From JADHLK01 sp038131695 (GTDB lineage Bacteria > Pseudomonadota > Alphaproteobacteria > Puniceispirillales > Puniceispirillaceae), in NCBI GenBank assembly GCA_038131695.1, contig JAYPQA010000023.1, positions 1 through 64,000 on the forward strand: 64,000 nt of DNA. The letters are read 5' to 3'. The notes below the pieces were generated by a model. That model saw nothing but the letters and a program-made list of their open reading frames with translations. It was not told where the DNA came from and ran no database searches. How positions within the stretch are numbered: the stretch's first letter is position 1; every line of letters starts with the position of its first letter. This document shows, piece after piece, positions 21,620-31,310 of the stretch. A program made the translations under genes and the position numbers.

Positions 21620-21644
21620 GCAGGGGCCAGAAGCTGGCCCCTGC
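21620..21644 (-). promoter_or_regulatory. Hairpin between binding-protein and permease genes
   Basis: A perfect 11-bp stem, GCAGGGGCCAG with its complement CTGGCCCCTGC, and a 3-nt loop, is followed on the minus strand by TGTTATTTT. It sits directly after the substrate-binding protein gene in a same-strand operon. Such stem-loops commonly protect or partly terminate the message, giving more binding protein than permease. Confidence 0.75.
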
Positions 21645-21664
21645 CTTTAATTGCAATCGGGTGC

Positions 21665-22390
21665 CTAGAAGGTTGAGGCATCCGCGCCGAACCATTTTTT
21701 AATCATGCTGTTCAGCGTGCCATCGGCTTTCATGGAGCTGATAGCGGCATCAAATTTGGCTTTCAGATCGCCGTCTGATTCGCGCACACCCAGCCCGATA
21801 CCATCACCCAGCATCACATCGCCGCCGACAAAAACCAGCTCACCACCTGATTCAGCGACGATGGGATCCAGAAAGGCCTTGTCAGCCAGCACCGCATCCG
21901 CCTCACCGTTACGCACCGCTGCGACAGTCTCGTCCGGGGTGGCAAACTCAACCAGTGTGGCCCCGGATGAGGCAACATGACCAGCCTGGATTGTGTTGGT
22001 CTGGGCCGCGACCACACCTGAGGCAACCGAACCGGCCGCCCCTTTCAGCGCCATATAGGCCGACGGATCAGGCGGAAAATAATTTTGGGTGAAATCGATC
22101 ACCTCATCCCGCTCAGCGGTGATGGACATACCGGCGATAATCGTATCATAATTGCCGGCGACCAGATTTGGAATGATGGAATCCCAGTCATTGACCACCC
22201 AGACGCAATCCAGCCCGGCGCGCTTGCACAGCTCATCGCCCACCTGGCGCTCAAAACCGTCCACCTCATTCTTGTCATTGATGAAGTTATAAGGAGGGTA
22301 AGCCCCTTCGGTTCCCATCCGCACAGTCTGCGCCAGAGCAGGCACAGCAACAATGCTGGCCAGAATAGCGGCAATCATCAGTTTTTTCAT
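21665..22390 (-). CDS. Polar amino acid ABC transporter substrate-binding protein
   Basis: A periplasmic binding protein of the SBP_bac_3 type (His, Lys/Arg/ornithine, octopine-like), 241 aa after choosing the Met at 22390. That start gives a signal peptide (LMIAAILASIVAVPALAQ) and is preceded by AGGGAGAGA. Family motifs are GTEGAYPPYNFIN, GFERQVGDELCKRAGL and DWDSIIPNLVAGNYD, then the AGMSITAERDEVIDFT signature. The ligand is likely a basic or polar amino acid; the sequence alone does not fix it. Confidence 0.93.
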   Translation of the reverse strand: MKKLMIAAILASIVAVPALAQTVRMGTEGAYPPYNFINDKNEVDGFERQVGDELCKRAGLDCVWVVNDWDSIIPNLVAGNYDTIIAGMSITAERDEVIDFTQNYFPPDPSAYMALKGAAGSVASGVVAAQTNTIQAGHVASSGATLVEFATPDETVAAVRNGEADAVLADKAFLDPIVAESGGELVFVGGDVMLGDGIGLGVRESDGDLKAKFDAAISSMKADGTLNSMIKKWFGADASTF

Positions 22391-22430
22391 GTCTCTCTCC
22401 CTTTGCGATAAAGCCACAAGCGCTGATCCG

Positions 22431-23225
22431 CTAGGCAGCGGACGCACTCAAAAACTGTCTTAGTCTGGCCGATTTTGGCTTGCCAAACAAGTCTGAAGCC
22501 GACCCTTCTTCCTCAATCACGCCTTGATCCAGAAAGATGACCCGGCTGGACAGATCGCGGGCCAGCTTCATGTCATGGGTGACCAGCAGCATGGTGCGCC
22601 CTTCCTCTGCCAGCGCCCGGATTACCTTGACCACCTCTTGCTCCAGCTCTGGATCAAGGGCGGAGGTTGGCTCGTCAAACAGCAGGGCCGCCGGTTCCAT
22701 CGCCAGCGCACGGGCAATGGCAGCGCGCTGTTGCTGGCCGCCGGAGAGCTGGGCAGGCCAGGCATCGGCCTTGTCGGCAATCCCGACCTTGTCCAGCAGG
22801 CTGAGGGCCTTTTGGCGCATCTGTTCGGGATCCCGGCCCAGCACGGTTACCGGCGCGCGGATGACATTATCCATAATGGTCATATGGGACCAGAGATTAA
22901 ATTGCTGGAAAACCATTGATAGCTGGGTGCGCACCGCGCGCAGCTGGGCGGCATCTGACGGGCGCCGGCCTGAGCCGCTGCCGGTCCAGCGGATCGCGTC
23001 CCCCTGAAAGATGATCTCTCCCTGTTCGGAATTTTCCAGCAGATTGATACAGCGCAGCAAGGTTGACTTGCCAGAGCCGGAAGAGCCTATCAGGCTGACA
23101 ATATCGCCCGCCGCCGCACAGAGGCTGACGCCGCGCAATACCGCCAGATCGCCATAGGTTTTATGCAGATTCCGCACCTCTATCAGCGGCGGTGCTCCGG
23201 TTTTTTTCTTGCCTGTCTGGCGCAC
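22431..23225 (-). CDS. Polar amino acid ABC transporter ATP-binding protein
   Basis: The 264-aa cytoplasmic ATPase of the same transporter. It has Walker A IGSSGSGKSTLLRC, the Q-loop QQFNLWSH, the signature LSGGQQQRAAIARAL, Walker B LLFDEPTSALDPEL and the switch His in LVTHDM. It is closest in type to HisP/GlnQ. First gene of the four-gene minus-strand operon; the binding protein follows 40 bp later. The first residues (RQTGKKKTGAPP) lie before the conserved start, so a slightly later start is possible. Confidence 0.94.
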   Translation of the reverse strand: MRQTGKKKTGAPPLIEVRNLHKTYGDLAVLRGVSLCAAAGDIVSLIGSSGSGKSTLLRCINLLENSEQGEIIFQGDAIRWTGSGSGRRPSDAAQLRAVRTQLSMVFQQFNLWSHMTIMDNVIRAPVTVLGRDPEQMRQKALSLLDKVGIADKADAWPAQLSGGQQQRAAIARALAMEPAALLFDEPTSALDPELEQEVVKVIRALAEEGRTMLLVTHDMKLARDLSSRVIFLDQGVIEEEGSASDLFGKPKSARLRQFLSASAA

Positions 23226-23366
23226 GCCCGGCCCTCCTGCCAGCTTCTCAAGAACAGCCCCTTATGCTATAGAGAAGCCCGGTTATCCGGCAAGCCAAAA
23301 TTTGACCGTCGAGGCAAAAACAGGAGCAGCCCCTTGCGGCCAGCAGCAGAAAATACCCCGGTTTCA

Positions 23367-24329
23367 GTGCCAGAAGCAGGCGGATTTATCGTTGCAGCCT
23401 TGTATAAATTCGTGCCGCTGGCTGATTTGCCGGATTGGCAGGCCAAATTATCCAGCCTGTGCCAAAAGGCCGGGCTTTCCGGCACGCTTCTGCTGGCCTC
23501 AGAAGGGCTGAACGGCACTGTGGCAGGCCGCCGGGACGGTCTGGTCCAGCTGGTTGCCTGGTTGCGGGACCAGCCGGAATTCAGCGATATAGAGATAAAA
23601 TATGCGCTGCATGAAGATTGCCCGTTCCACCGAATGAAGGTGCGGCTGAAAAAAGAGATTGTAACCATGGGCAGGCCGGATATTGAACCTGCCCGCCAGG
23701 CCGGCACCTATATAGAGCCACAGGATTGGAACCAGCTGATTTGTGAGCCGGGCGTGCTGGTTGTCGATACCCGCAATGATTATGAGATAGCCATCGGCCA
23801 GTTTGCCGGGGCGGTGAACCCGCACACATCCAGCTTTCGGGACTTTCCCGCCTTTGCCGAACAGCTGGCCAGCCTGCCCGAAGCCGAGCGGCCAAAAAAG
23901 ATCGCCATGTATTGCACCGGCGGGATTCGCTGTGAGAAATCAACCGCGCTGATGCGCCAACACGGCTTTGATGAGGTTTTTCACCTGAAAGGCGGCATCT
24001 TGAAATATTTTGAGGAAGTCGCCGAAAAAGACAGTCTCTGGCAGGGGGAATGCTTCGTTTTTGATGAACGGGTTGCGGTCAATCACCGGCTGGAAAAGGG
24101 GCGCTATGATATGTGCCATGCCTGCCGGATGCCGCTCAGTGAACAGGACCGGCAGTCACAGGCCTATCAGCCCGGGATCAGCTGCCCCCATTGTATCGAA
24201 AAGACCAGCCCCAGCCAGCGCGCCCGCTTTGCCGAACGCCAAAAACAGATGCAGCTGGCCCGCCAGCGCGGCGAGCGGCATATCGGCACGGCTCCGGCAC
24301 GCAGGAAATCCCAGCCGAAATCAAATTAG
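23367..24329 (+). CDS. trhO: tRNA uridine(34) hydroxylase, rhodanese-like
   Basis: A member of the YceA/UPF0176 family that makes 5-hydroxyuridine at the wobble position of tRNAs. The N-terminal domain begins VAALYKFVPLADLP and has LLASEGLNGTVAG. A rhodanese domain follows with VVDTRNDYEIAIGQF and the active-site loop MYCTGGIRCEKS. The C-terminal part has CHACRMP and CPHC, a cysteine set seen in many members. I take the GTG at 23367 (320 aa), since family alignment begins a few residues later and the longer frame overlaps the ABC ATPase on the other strand. The start is not certain. Confidence 0.88.
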   Translation: MPEAGGFIVAALYKFVPLADLPDWQAKLSSLCQKAGLSGTLLLASEGLNGTVAGRRDGLVQLVAWLRDQPEFSDIEIKYALHEDCPFHRMKVRLKKEIVTMGRPDIEPARQAGTYIEPQDWNQLICEPGVLVVDTRNDYEIAIGQFAGAVNPHTSSFRDFPAFAEQLASLPEAERPKKIAMYCTGGIRCEKSTALMRQHGFDEVFHLKGGILKYFEEVAEKDSLWQGECFVFDERVAVNHRLEKGRYDMCHACRMPLSEQDRQSQAYQPGISCPHCIEKTSPSQRARFAERQKQMQLARQRGERHIGTAPARRKSQPKSN

Positions 24330-24357
24330 CGAAAATCTGGCCAGCCAGACAGGCCGG

Positions 24358-25009
24358 TTAGCCGCGCAGCGCGTCAATATTGGCCTGATAGCGGTCAGCC
24401 CCTCCGCCAAAGACGGCTGATCCGGCAACCAGCACATTGGCCCCGGCCGCGATCACCTGGCCCGCAGTCGCAGGGGTAATCCCGCCATCCACCTGAATAT
24501 CGATGGGGCGCCCGCCAATCAACTCCTTCACAGCCGCTATTTTCGGCAGCATGGCCTCAATAAAGCTCTGGCCGCCAAAGCCCGGATTGACGGTCATCAC
24601 CAAAACCATATCCAGCCTGTCCAGAATATGGGCCAGCCCGTCAACCGGCGTATGCGGATTAAAGGCCACCCCGGCCCGGCAGCCCAGCTCGCGAATGGCC
24701 GACAAGGTTCTGTCCAGATGCGGGCAGGCCTCATAATGCACGGTGATCCCCTCAGCCCCGGCCGCCGCGTAATCAGCCAGCAGCCTGTCCGGGTTGAGAC
24801 CATCAGATGGGCATCAAAAAACGCTGGCTGGCGGCGCGCACGGATTTCACAATCGGCGGCCCAAAGGTTAGGTTCGGCACAAAATGGCCATCCATCACAT
24901 CCAGATGAACCCATTCCGCCCCGGCCCGGTCAATCGCGCTGATTTCCTCAGCCAGACGGCCAAAATCAGAGGCGAGCACAGACGGGGCTATAAGTATTGG
25001 CTTGTCCAT
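24358..25009 (-). CDS. rpe: Ribulose-phosphate 3-epimerase, two apparent frameshifts
   Basis: This enzyme interconverts ribulose-5-phosphate and xylulose-5-phosphate in the pentose phosphate pathway. The first part (APSVLASDFGRL, HLDVMDGHFVPNLTFGP) and the second part (VLVMTVNPGFGGQSF, IDIQVDGGITPATA) are both typical and together give the normal length of about 215 aa. They lie in different frames. The breaks fit loss of one T in a run of six (24816-24821) and one A in a short run (about 24794). Because the gene is normally needed for growth, sequence error is likelier than decay. Active-site His and Asp residues are present. Confidence 0.88.
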
Positions 25010-25057
25010 GGCTTTTTGTTACCCCCCCTGTTTGGTCTTGGCAATGGCGAATTGTGG

Positions 25058-26890
25058 CTAGCCAGCCCCGCCCAGAATATCGCGGGCCTTGAAATAGGGC
25101 AGATTATCCTGCTGTGAGCAGCCCATCACCGCCAGCCTTTCAATGATTTGCAGGGCGCGCTGATATTTGCGCTCCAGCACATCTTCAGGCGTATCCTCAA
25201 ACTGGGCCCCGCAGAGCAAAATCCCGTGATTGGACTGCAAGGCCCGCACGCGCCGCCCATACATCAAGCCATCAACCAGAATATCATGTTCAAATTCCTC
25301 AGCCTTGACGATCTGGATTTTGTTTTCCACCAGAAAACCGCGAATGGCCGCCTCACCCTGCAGCGTATGATGCCAGAATTCTGAATCCGAATTGGATGGC
25401 GCGCCCGACACCAGCTCAAACGCCTTGCAAAAGGCCAGGAAGATCAGCTCCGGCTTTTCCGCGCCAGTCCAGGCGGTGCGCCCCAGCGTGCGCCAGATAT
25501 CGCGGTTCATTTCCTCATAGACTTGCGGGATACGCTCAAAGAACAGGCGGTGCAGCCCAATATCATTCACCTGGCTGTCCATCTTCTGTTCTTTGTGAAT
25601 ATCAATCGCTGAGAACGACCCGCAGACCGGACAGCCAGTATCAGAAAACTTGTCTTTCAGATAGACATGGCTGCAGCGCAGGCCGCCTTCCAATTTATTG
25701 TCACACAGATAAAAGCTGGATTGTTCATCGAGCGGCTGCTGGGCAATCCATTCAAAGCGGTTCTTGAATTTCAGATAGGAGCCGCGATGCGACCAGAGTG
25801 ACCATTGCAATTTTTCCACCGGCCCGAAAGTGGACCAGTTGGAGCTGACATCGATCACCACACAGGTATCTTTTTCCGCTGCCGAGCGCAGGCCGCGCCC
25901 GACAGACTGGCCCCACAGCACTTTCGACAGGGTGGGGCGCATATGCACGATGATATTGCAATGCGGATTATCCCAGCCCTCGGCCAGCACGCCCACTGAA
26001 ACCACGGCCTCAACCTTGCCGGAGGCATGATCGGCCAGCATCTGCATACGCTCTTTTATCGGGGTGGAGGCGGTGATCAGCGAAACTGACAGGCCCATCT
26101 CCTCTATCGCCTCAACCGTGGTTTCTGCGACCGTCACATCCGGGCAAAACCAAGCTGAAATCGGCTTCGGGCTGACATTTTGCCGTTCCTCTGAATAGAT
26201 CGCACAGGCATGGCTGATCATAGAGGATTTGATAATCGCCGGGGCCAGCTTGGCGACCGGAAAATCGCCGCTGGATATATCAATCGAGGCCAGTTCCAGA
26301 TCATGGATAAAATGCGGGCGATAGCGCGGCCTGACCAAAATCCCCTCATCAAACAGCTTGTCCATATCCGCCCCGTCAATGATCGCATCAAAGGCAAGGC
26401 TCAGCTGATCACGCTGGTCAGCGGTGCGCCGCTCAGGCGAGGCGGTCAGCCCCAACAGATGGGCATCATCACGCCCGCGCTCCATGAAACAATCCAGAAT
26501 CCGCTTATAGCCGGTTCCGTTCGGTGAAACCCGGTGCGCCTCATCAATGATGACCAGCTTGGCTTGCTCCACCGCCTCATCCAGAATATCACGGGCACGC
26601 GTGCTGGTAGAGAGCAGCACATCATAGCCGTCAAAGGCGCGTTCAGTATGGTTCAGACCCAGCTTGCGGACGCGGTGCTCACGCGCAAGGGCCTGTTCCA
26701 GCTGCTCCAGCAGAACCAGCCGGTGACACAGCACAATCACCTTTTCCCCGGGATAGAATTGCCGGATTATTTCTGAGGCCAGAACCGTTTTGCCTGCCCC
26801 GGTCGGGGCCTTGATGATAAAACGGCGATGCGCCTTGAGCAGATCCTCAAAGCCGTCGATAATCCCTTGCTGCCATCTGCGAAGTTGCAT
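25058..26890 (-). CDS. DEAD/DEAH-box helicase, SSL2/XPB-like (COG1061 type)
   Basis: A 610-aa superfamily 2 helicase. The order is an RRWQQGIID Q-like start, Walker A KAPTGAGKT (about residues 28-36), the DEAH box IIDEAH, motif III LTASPER, then the second RecA-like domain with motif VI WGQSVGRGLRS. A region with spaced cysteines (CDNKLEGGLRC, GCPVCGS) may bind zinc, and a C-terminal domain of unknown function follows. The target nucleic acid is unknown. The Met at 26890 starts the conserved region; a longer in-frame start at 26956 has no homology signal. No methylase or nuclease partner is adjacent. Confidence 0.85.
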   Translation of the reverse strand: MQLRRWQQGIIDGFEDLLKAHRRFIIKAPTGAGKTVLASEIIRQFYPGEKVIVLCHRLVLLEQLEQALAREHRVRKLGLNHTERAFDGYDVLLSTSTRARDILDEAVEQAKLVIIDEAHRVSPNGTGYKRILDCFMERGRDDAHLLGLTASPERRTADQRDQLSLAFDAIIDGADMDKLFDEGILVRPRYRPHFIHDLELASIDISSGDFPVAKLAPAIIKSSMISHACAIYSEERQNVSPKPISAWFCPDVTVAETTVEAIEEMGLSVSLITASTPIKERMQMLADHASGKVEAVVSVGVLAEGWDNPHCNIIVHMRPTLSKVLWGQSVGRGLRSAAEKDTCVVIDVSSNWSTFGPVEKLQWSLWSHRGSYLKFKNRFEWIAQQPLDEQSSFYLCDNKLEGGLRCSHVYLKDKFSDTGCPVCGSFSAIDIHKEQKMDSQVNDIGLHRLFFERIPQVYEEMNRDIWRTLGRTAWTGAEKPELIFLAFCKAFELVSGAPSNSDSEFWHHTLQGEAAIRGFLVENKIQIVKAEEFEHDILVDGLMYGRRVRALQSNHGILLCGAQFEDTPEDVLERKYQRALQIIERLAVMGCSQQDNLPYFKARDILGGAG

Positions 26891-27064
26891 AGCTGACCAA
26901 AAAAATCCCGATCCTGACAAAGCCTGTCTTGCAATTCCCGCCACCCGGCCGGTCACAAGATGGCCAGTATAGACAAGTTTTTTTGAATAATCTGCAACTA
27001 ATATAAAAAAAAGTGACCCATCGGCAGAGAGCCTAAAAGATCAGGCTGGCCGGCCCAGCCCCGC

Positions 27065-28174
27065 CTAATAGATCACCACTGAGCGGATTGACTCACCCGA
27101 ATGCATCAGATCAAACCCCTTATTGATCTCCTCCAGCGACAGGCTGTGGGTGATCATCGGGTCAATATCGATCTGCCCTTGCATATACCAATCGACAATT
27201 TTCGGCACATCGGTGCGCCCGCGCGCGCCGCCAAAAGCCGTGCCGCGCCAGCTGCGCCCGGTCACCAGCTGGAACGGGCGGGTGGAAATTTCCTGGCCTG
27301 CCCCGGCGACACCGATAATAATCGATTCCCCCCAGCCCTTATGCGCGCATTCCAGGGCCACCCGCATCACATCCGTATTGCCGATACATTCAAAACTGTA
27401 ATCGGCCCCGCCGCCGGTCAGCTCAACCAGATGGGCGGTCAGATCGCCCTTGATCTCAGCCGGATTGACAAAATGGGTCATGCCAAAGCGGCGGCCCCAT
27501 TCCTGTTTGTCCGGGTTCAAATCCACCCCGACAATCATCGCCGCCCCGATCATCCGCAGCCCCTGAATCACATTCAGGCCAATACCGCCCAGCCCGAACA
27601 CAACCGCCACACAGCCCGGCTCAGCCTTGGCGGTATTGATCACCGCCCCGATACCGGTGGTGACCCCGCAACCGATATAGCAAACCTTATCAAAAGGCGC
27701 ATCGGGACGGATTTTCGCCAGCGCAATTTCCGGCAGAACCGTGAAATTGGCAAAGGTGGAGGTGCCCATATAATGGTGGATTTTCTGGCCCTTATAGGAA
27801 AAGCGGGAAGAGCCGTCCGGCATCACGCCCTGGCCCTGGGTGGTGCGGATAGCCTGACACAGATTGGTCTTGGGATGCAGGCAATAGTCACATTCCCGGC
27901 ATTCCGGCGTATAGAGCGGAATCACATGATCCCCCTCGGCCAGACTGGCAACTCCGGGGCCCACCGCCCGCACAATGCCAGCCCCTTCATGGCCGAGTAT
28001 CGCCGGGAACAGCCCTTCCGGGTCCGCCCCGGAGCGGGTGAACTCATCTGTATGGCAAATGCCGGTGGCCATAATCTCCACCAGCACTTCGCCAGCCTTT
28101 GGTCCTTCCAGATCCAGCTCAACAATTTCCAGCGGCTGGCCAGCCTCAAACGCGACTGCGGCTCGGGTTTTCAT
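27065..28174 (-). CDS. frmA: S-(hydroxymethyl)glutathione dehydrogenase, class III ADH
   Basis: A zinc- and NAD-dependent enzyme that oxidises the glutathione adduct of formaldehyde and also reduces S-nitrosoglutathione. The 369-aa length is exact for class III. The catalytic zinc Cys is in GICHTDE, the zinc signature is GHEGAGIV, the structural zinc cysteines are in CRECDYCLHPKTNLC, and the NAD site is FGLGGIGLNVIQG. The start at 28174 follows AAGGGGGC. The demethylase-type genes elsewhere in the window could supply formaldehyde, but that link is inference. It may also be named adhC or adhI. Confidence 0.94.
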   Translation of the reverse strand: MKTRAAVAFEAGQPLEIVELDLEGPKAGEVLVEIMATGICHTDEFTRSGADPEGLFPAILGHEGAGIVRAVGPGVASLAEGDHVIPLYTPECRECDYCLHPKTNLCQAIRTTQGQGVMPDGSSRFSYKGQKIHHYMGTSTFANFTVLPEIALAKIRPDAPFDKVCYIGCGVTTGIGAVINTAKAEPGCVAVVFGLGGIGLNVIQGLRMIGAAMIVGVDLNPDKQEWGRRFGMTHFVNPAEIKGDLTAHLVELTGGGADYSFECIGNTDVMRVALECAHKGWGESIIIGVAGAGQEISTRPFQLVTGRSWRGTAFGGARGRTDVPKIVDWYMQGQIDIDPMITHSLSLEEINKGFDLMHSGESIRSVVIY

Positions 28175-28409
28175 CGCTTTGCCCCCTTTTTTCTGCTCTG
28201 TCTGACAGAGTGTCAGCAGGTACGCCAAAGGTCAAATCAAAAAGCGGGGCGTTTTTCGGCCCGTATTCGACCAGCATCAGGGTAATTCTTTTGACCGGCT
28301 GCCGGGCCAGCAGGCTTGCCTTGGCAGGCAGAAGGGCTTATCGCTAGTGAGGGGGCGCGTCTTCGCCCATTTGTGTGACTCAACCGGTTAAGAATCGGCC
28401 ATTTGCATT

Positions 28410-29535
28410 ATGTCTTCCAGCCCTGTTTTGTCTGCCAGCCCGGCCCCGCTTCATATTCTGTTGCCTGTCAAGGAACGCTTTACCGCGTCCAATGCCGGGG
28501 CGGTGGCCCAGGTGGTGCGCGATATGGCCCGCGCCAGCCGGTATCGCGATCAGCTGGTGCTCGGCCGCGACCCGGAAGGGCCGGTGCTGGCCGAGCTGCC
28601 TTTCCAGATGCTAAAGCCAAGGCGCGGCTTGCTGCGGGGGCGCAATCTGGGGCTGGCGGCGGCCTATCTTGACTGGCTGGACGAACAGGCCGGGCTGCCC
28701 GGCCTTTTGGAAGTGCATGGCCGCTGCCATGTCGCGGCCTATATTGCCAAGCGGCGCCCTGATCTGAAGATTGCGCTGTTTCTGCATAATGATCCAAGAC
28801 AGATGCGCGGCGGGGCCCGGCTGGCTGAGCGGCGCTGGCTGCTGGATAATCTGGCCGGTATTTTCTGCGTCTCGGATTATATCCGCAGCTGCTTTCTGGA
28901 CGGGCTGGAGACCAGGCCGGACACCGCAAAGGTAGCGGTCACGCCGCTGGGGGTGGACCGGCCGGTGAAAAAAAGGCCGGCAAAGCACAAGACCATTATT
29001 CTGGTTGCCCGCATGGTTCCGGAAAAGGGCGTGCTGGAGACAGCTGCCGCCTGTGCCGAAATTCTGCCTGATTTTCCAGACTGGCGGCTGCAGCTGGTGG
29101 GCGCGCGCGGCTTTGCCAATACCCGCCTGTCCAGCTATGAGAAGCAGGTTGCAGCCTATGTGGAAAAGCTGGGCCCGCAAGCGCAAATGACCGGCTTTAT
29201 TCCAGCTGATGAGGTGCAGGCCCGCCAGCTGCAGGCGGCCATTTCTGTTGTGCCCTCCTTATGGCCGGAGCCTGCCTCACGGGCGGTACTCGAAGCGCTG
29301 GCCTGTGGCTGCGCGCTGCTCACCACCCGGCGCGGCGGTATCCCTGAACGGGCCAGCGGGCGGGCCCTGATTCTGGAGGACCCGAACCAGCAGAGCATCG
29401 CGGCCGCCTTGCGCGGCTGGCTGGCAAACCCGGCAGAGCTGCAAAATGGCAGGACCGGCCTGGCAGGATTATCCGTTCAGCTTTGCCGCCATGGCCGAAA
29501 TTGCTGATAAGGCCCGCGCCGATATTTGCCGCTAG
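28410..29535 (+). CDS. Glycosyltransferase family 4, frameshift near the end
   Basis: A GT-B fold transferase of about 375 aa that moves a sugar from a nucleotide donor, typically to cell-surface polysaccharide. The C-terminal donor domain shows ILVARMVPEKGVLE, the ARGFANTRLSS region, VVPSLWPEPASRAVLEALACG (the EX7E-type motif) and TTRRGGIPE. No signal or membrane helix is seen. As written, the frame leaves the family after NPAELQ at a run of four A (29443-29446) and stops at 29507. Removing one A gives a sensible tail (WQDYPFSFAAMAEIADKAR) ending at 29535. It stands alone, so the polymer involved is unknown. Confidence 0.82.
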
Positions 29536-29909
29536 AGCAGACCTTCTTCTTCCAGCACCTTGCGGGCGGAGCGCATACATTCCAGCCCCTGCGGCACACC
29601 GCAATAAATCCCGACAACATGGATAATGGCGCGGATTTCCTCTGCCGAGACCCCATTTTTCAGCGCCCCGCGGCAGTGAATTTCCCATTCATTCATTTTA
29701 CCCAGCGCGCCTATCATCGCCAAATTCATCATCGAGCGGGTTTTTGCCGGGATCGCCTCATCCCCCCAGCCAAAGCCCCAGCACCAGGCGGTCATCGCCT
29801 CTTGAAAGGGTTTGCTGAAACTGTCCGCATTTTCCAGCACATTATCCACATAATCAGCCCCCAGCGTGGCCTTGCGCTGGGCCAGCCCCTTGTCGAAATA
29901 GGACTCCAT
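29532..29909 (-). CDS. Carboxymuconolactone decarboxylase family protein
   Basis: A 125-aa AhpD-like helical protein. The family includes 4-carboxymuconolactone decarboxylase (PcaC) of the beta-ketoadipate route and alkylhydroperoxidases. It shows the central block KTRSMMNLAMIGALGKMNEWEIHCRGALKNGVS and then IRAIIHVVGIYCGVPQGLE. It lacks the AhpD CxxC, which favours the decarboxylase-like branch. The start follows GGAAAGG. Longer frames extending upstream on this strand are antisense to the dioxygenase gene and are not coding. Substrate is not proven. Confidence 0.85.
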   Translation of the reverse strand: MESYFDKGLAQRKATLGADYVDNVLENADSFSKPFQEAMTAWCWGFGWGDEAIPAKTRSMMNLAMIGALGKMNEWEIHCRGALKNGVSAEEIRAIIHVVGIYCGVPQGLECMRSARKVLEEEGLL

Positions 29910-30164
29910 CGCTTTTTCCTTTCCTTGCCTGAAATCATGTTCCCTTAAACCGTATCCAGACCGCCAGAATAGGGCTTGGCCAACCGGATCGCAATGCAAG
30001 GCGGGATGATTTTCCAGCTGGTTTTCAAGGCCGGAAAGGGCCGCTCTGACAGAGGAACGCCAGAATGGCGCATTATGGATATTTTTTCGGTTTCGGATGG
30101 CTTGACAGAAAGGGTTATAGCCAAAAATCTGATCGTAATAATCTTGCTTGAGCGGGAGGGGCCG

Positions 30165-31310
30165 ATGCGCTTTGAGATTACCAGAAAAGAGGGGCAGCTT
30201 TGCCTGTTTGCCGAACAAGCTGGTAGCAAAAAACATTTGCCGGCCCTGTGGCTGCGCGAACGCGCCCCAACCAGGGATCAGATTGACCAGCGCACCCATC
30301 AACGCCTGATCAACCCGCATGAATTTGACGACAGCCTGTGCCTGACAGAAGCACGCGAGGAGGCAGACGGGCTGCATCTCACCTTTAATGACGGCTATCA
30401 GGCCTGTTATGATTTTGGCTGGCTGGCCGCGCATATTGACCCGCCCTTGCGCCTGCCGCAAAAAAAACTCTGGCAGGCGGATCTGGCCCCGTTGCCGCGC
30501 TTTGCCTGGGCTGAGATTCAGCAGCCGGACGGCCACATGGCCGCCTTGCAGGCCTATCTTGAATATGGCTTTATTATTCTGGCCGGAACCCCGACGGAAA
30601 AATCCAGCCTGCGCAAGCTGGCCAGCCATTTCGGCCATATCCGGGCAACCAATTTCGGCCAGACCTTTGAAGTGCGCACCCATACAAGGCCGAATGATCT
30701 GGCCTATCACCCAATTGCCCTTGGCCCGCATACGGACAATCCCTACCGCGAGCCAACGCCGGGCATCCAGCTTTTGCATTGTCTGGTGAATGATACCAGC
30801 GGCGGGCTGTCCACGCTGGTGGATTCGCTGGCCTGTGCCGGCCAGCTGCGCGCAGAAGACCCGCAGGGCTATCAGCTGCTGGCTGATTTGCCGGTGCGCT
30901 TTGCCTTTGATGATGCCAAGGTCAGCATTGCCACCGAGCGGCCTATTTTCGCGCTGGACCCGACCGGCCAGCTGCTGGGGGTGCATTACAGCCCGCGCCT
31001 TGACTGGTTGCCGCTGGTGGATGAGGCATCGCTGAAACGCTATCACCGGGCGCGCAAGCGACTGGCCAGCCTGTTCAGTGATGCCGCCTATGAGCTGCGC
31101 TTTCGCCTGCAGCCGGGGGAATGTATGATGTTTGACAATAACCGGGTTCTGCATGGCCGCACCGCCTATGACCCGGCTGAGGGATACCGGCATTTGCAAG
31201 GCTGCTATATAGACCGGGACGGGCCGGAAAATCTCTATTGCCGGATGCGGCGCGATGGCATTGTGCCGCGCTCCGATATGCTGGAAACCCCCGCAAAGGA
31301 GGCCAGATAA
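30165..31310 (+). CDS. Gamma-butyrobetaine dioxygenase-like Fe(II)/2-oxoglutarate oxygenase
   Basis: A 381-aa protein of two parts. The N-terminal DUF971/GBBH-like domain (about 1-90) has LPALWLRERAPT. The TauD-type double-stranded beta-helix domain has the iron triad HTD in GPHTDNPYR and the distal His in NNRVLHGRTAYDP. Known relatives hydroxylate gamma-butyrobetaine, trimethyllysine or 2-(trimethylammonio)ethylphosphonate (TmpA). It starts after GGGAGGGG. Its TAA stop overlaps the ATG of the HD-domain gene, so the two proteins very likely work in one pathway, as TmpA/TmpB or PhnY/PhnZ do. The substrate remains open. Confidence 0.88.
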   Translation: MRFEITRKEGQLCLFAEQAGSKKHLPALWLRERAPTRDQIDQRTHQRLINPHEFDDSLCLTEAREEADGLHLTFNDGYQACYDFGWLAAHIDPPLRLPQKKLWQADLAPLPRFAWAEIQQPDGHMAALQAYLEYGFIILAGTPTEKSSLRKLASHFGHIRATNFGQTFEVRTHTRPNDLAYHPIALGPHTDNPYREPTPGIQLLHCLVNDTSGGLSTLVDSLACAGQLRAEDPQGYQLLADLPVRFAFDDAKVSIATERPIFALDPTGQLLGVHYSPRLDWLPLVDEASLKRYHRARKRLASLFSDAAYELRFRLQPGECMMFDNNRVLHGRTAYDPAEGYRHLQGCYIDRDGPENLYCRMRRDGIVPRSDMLETPAKEAR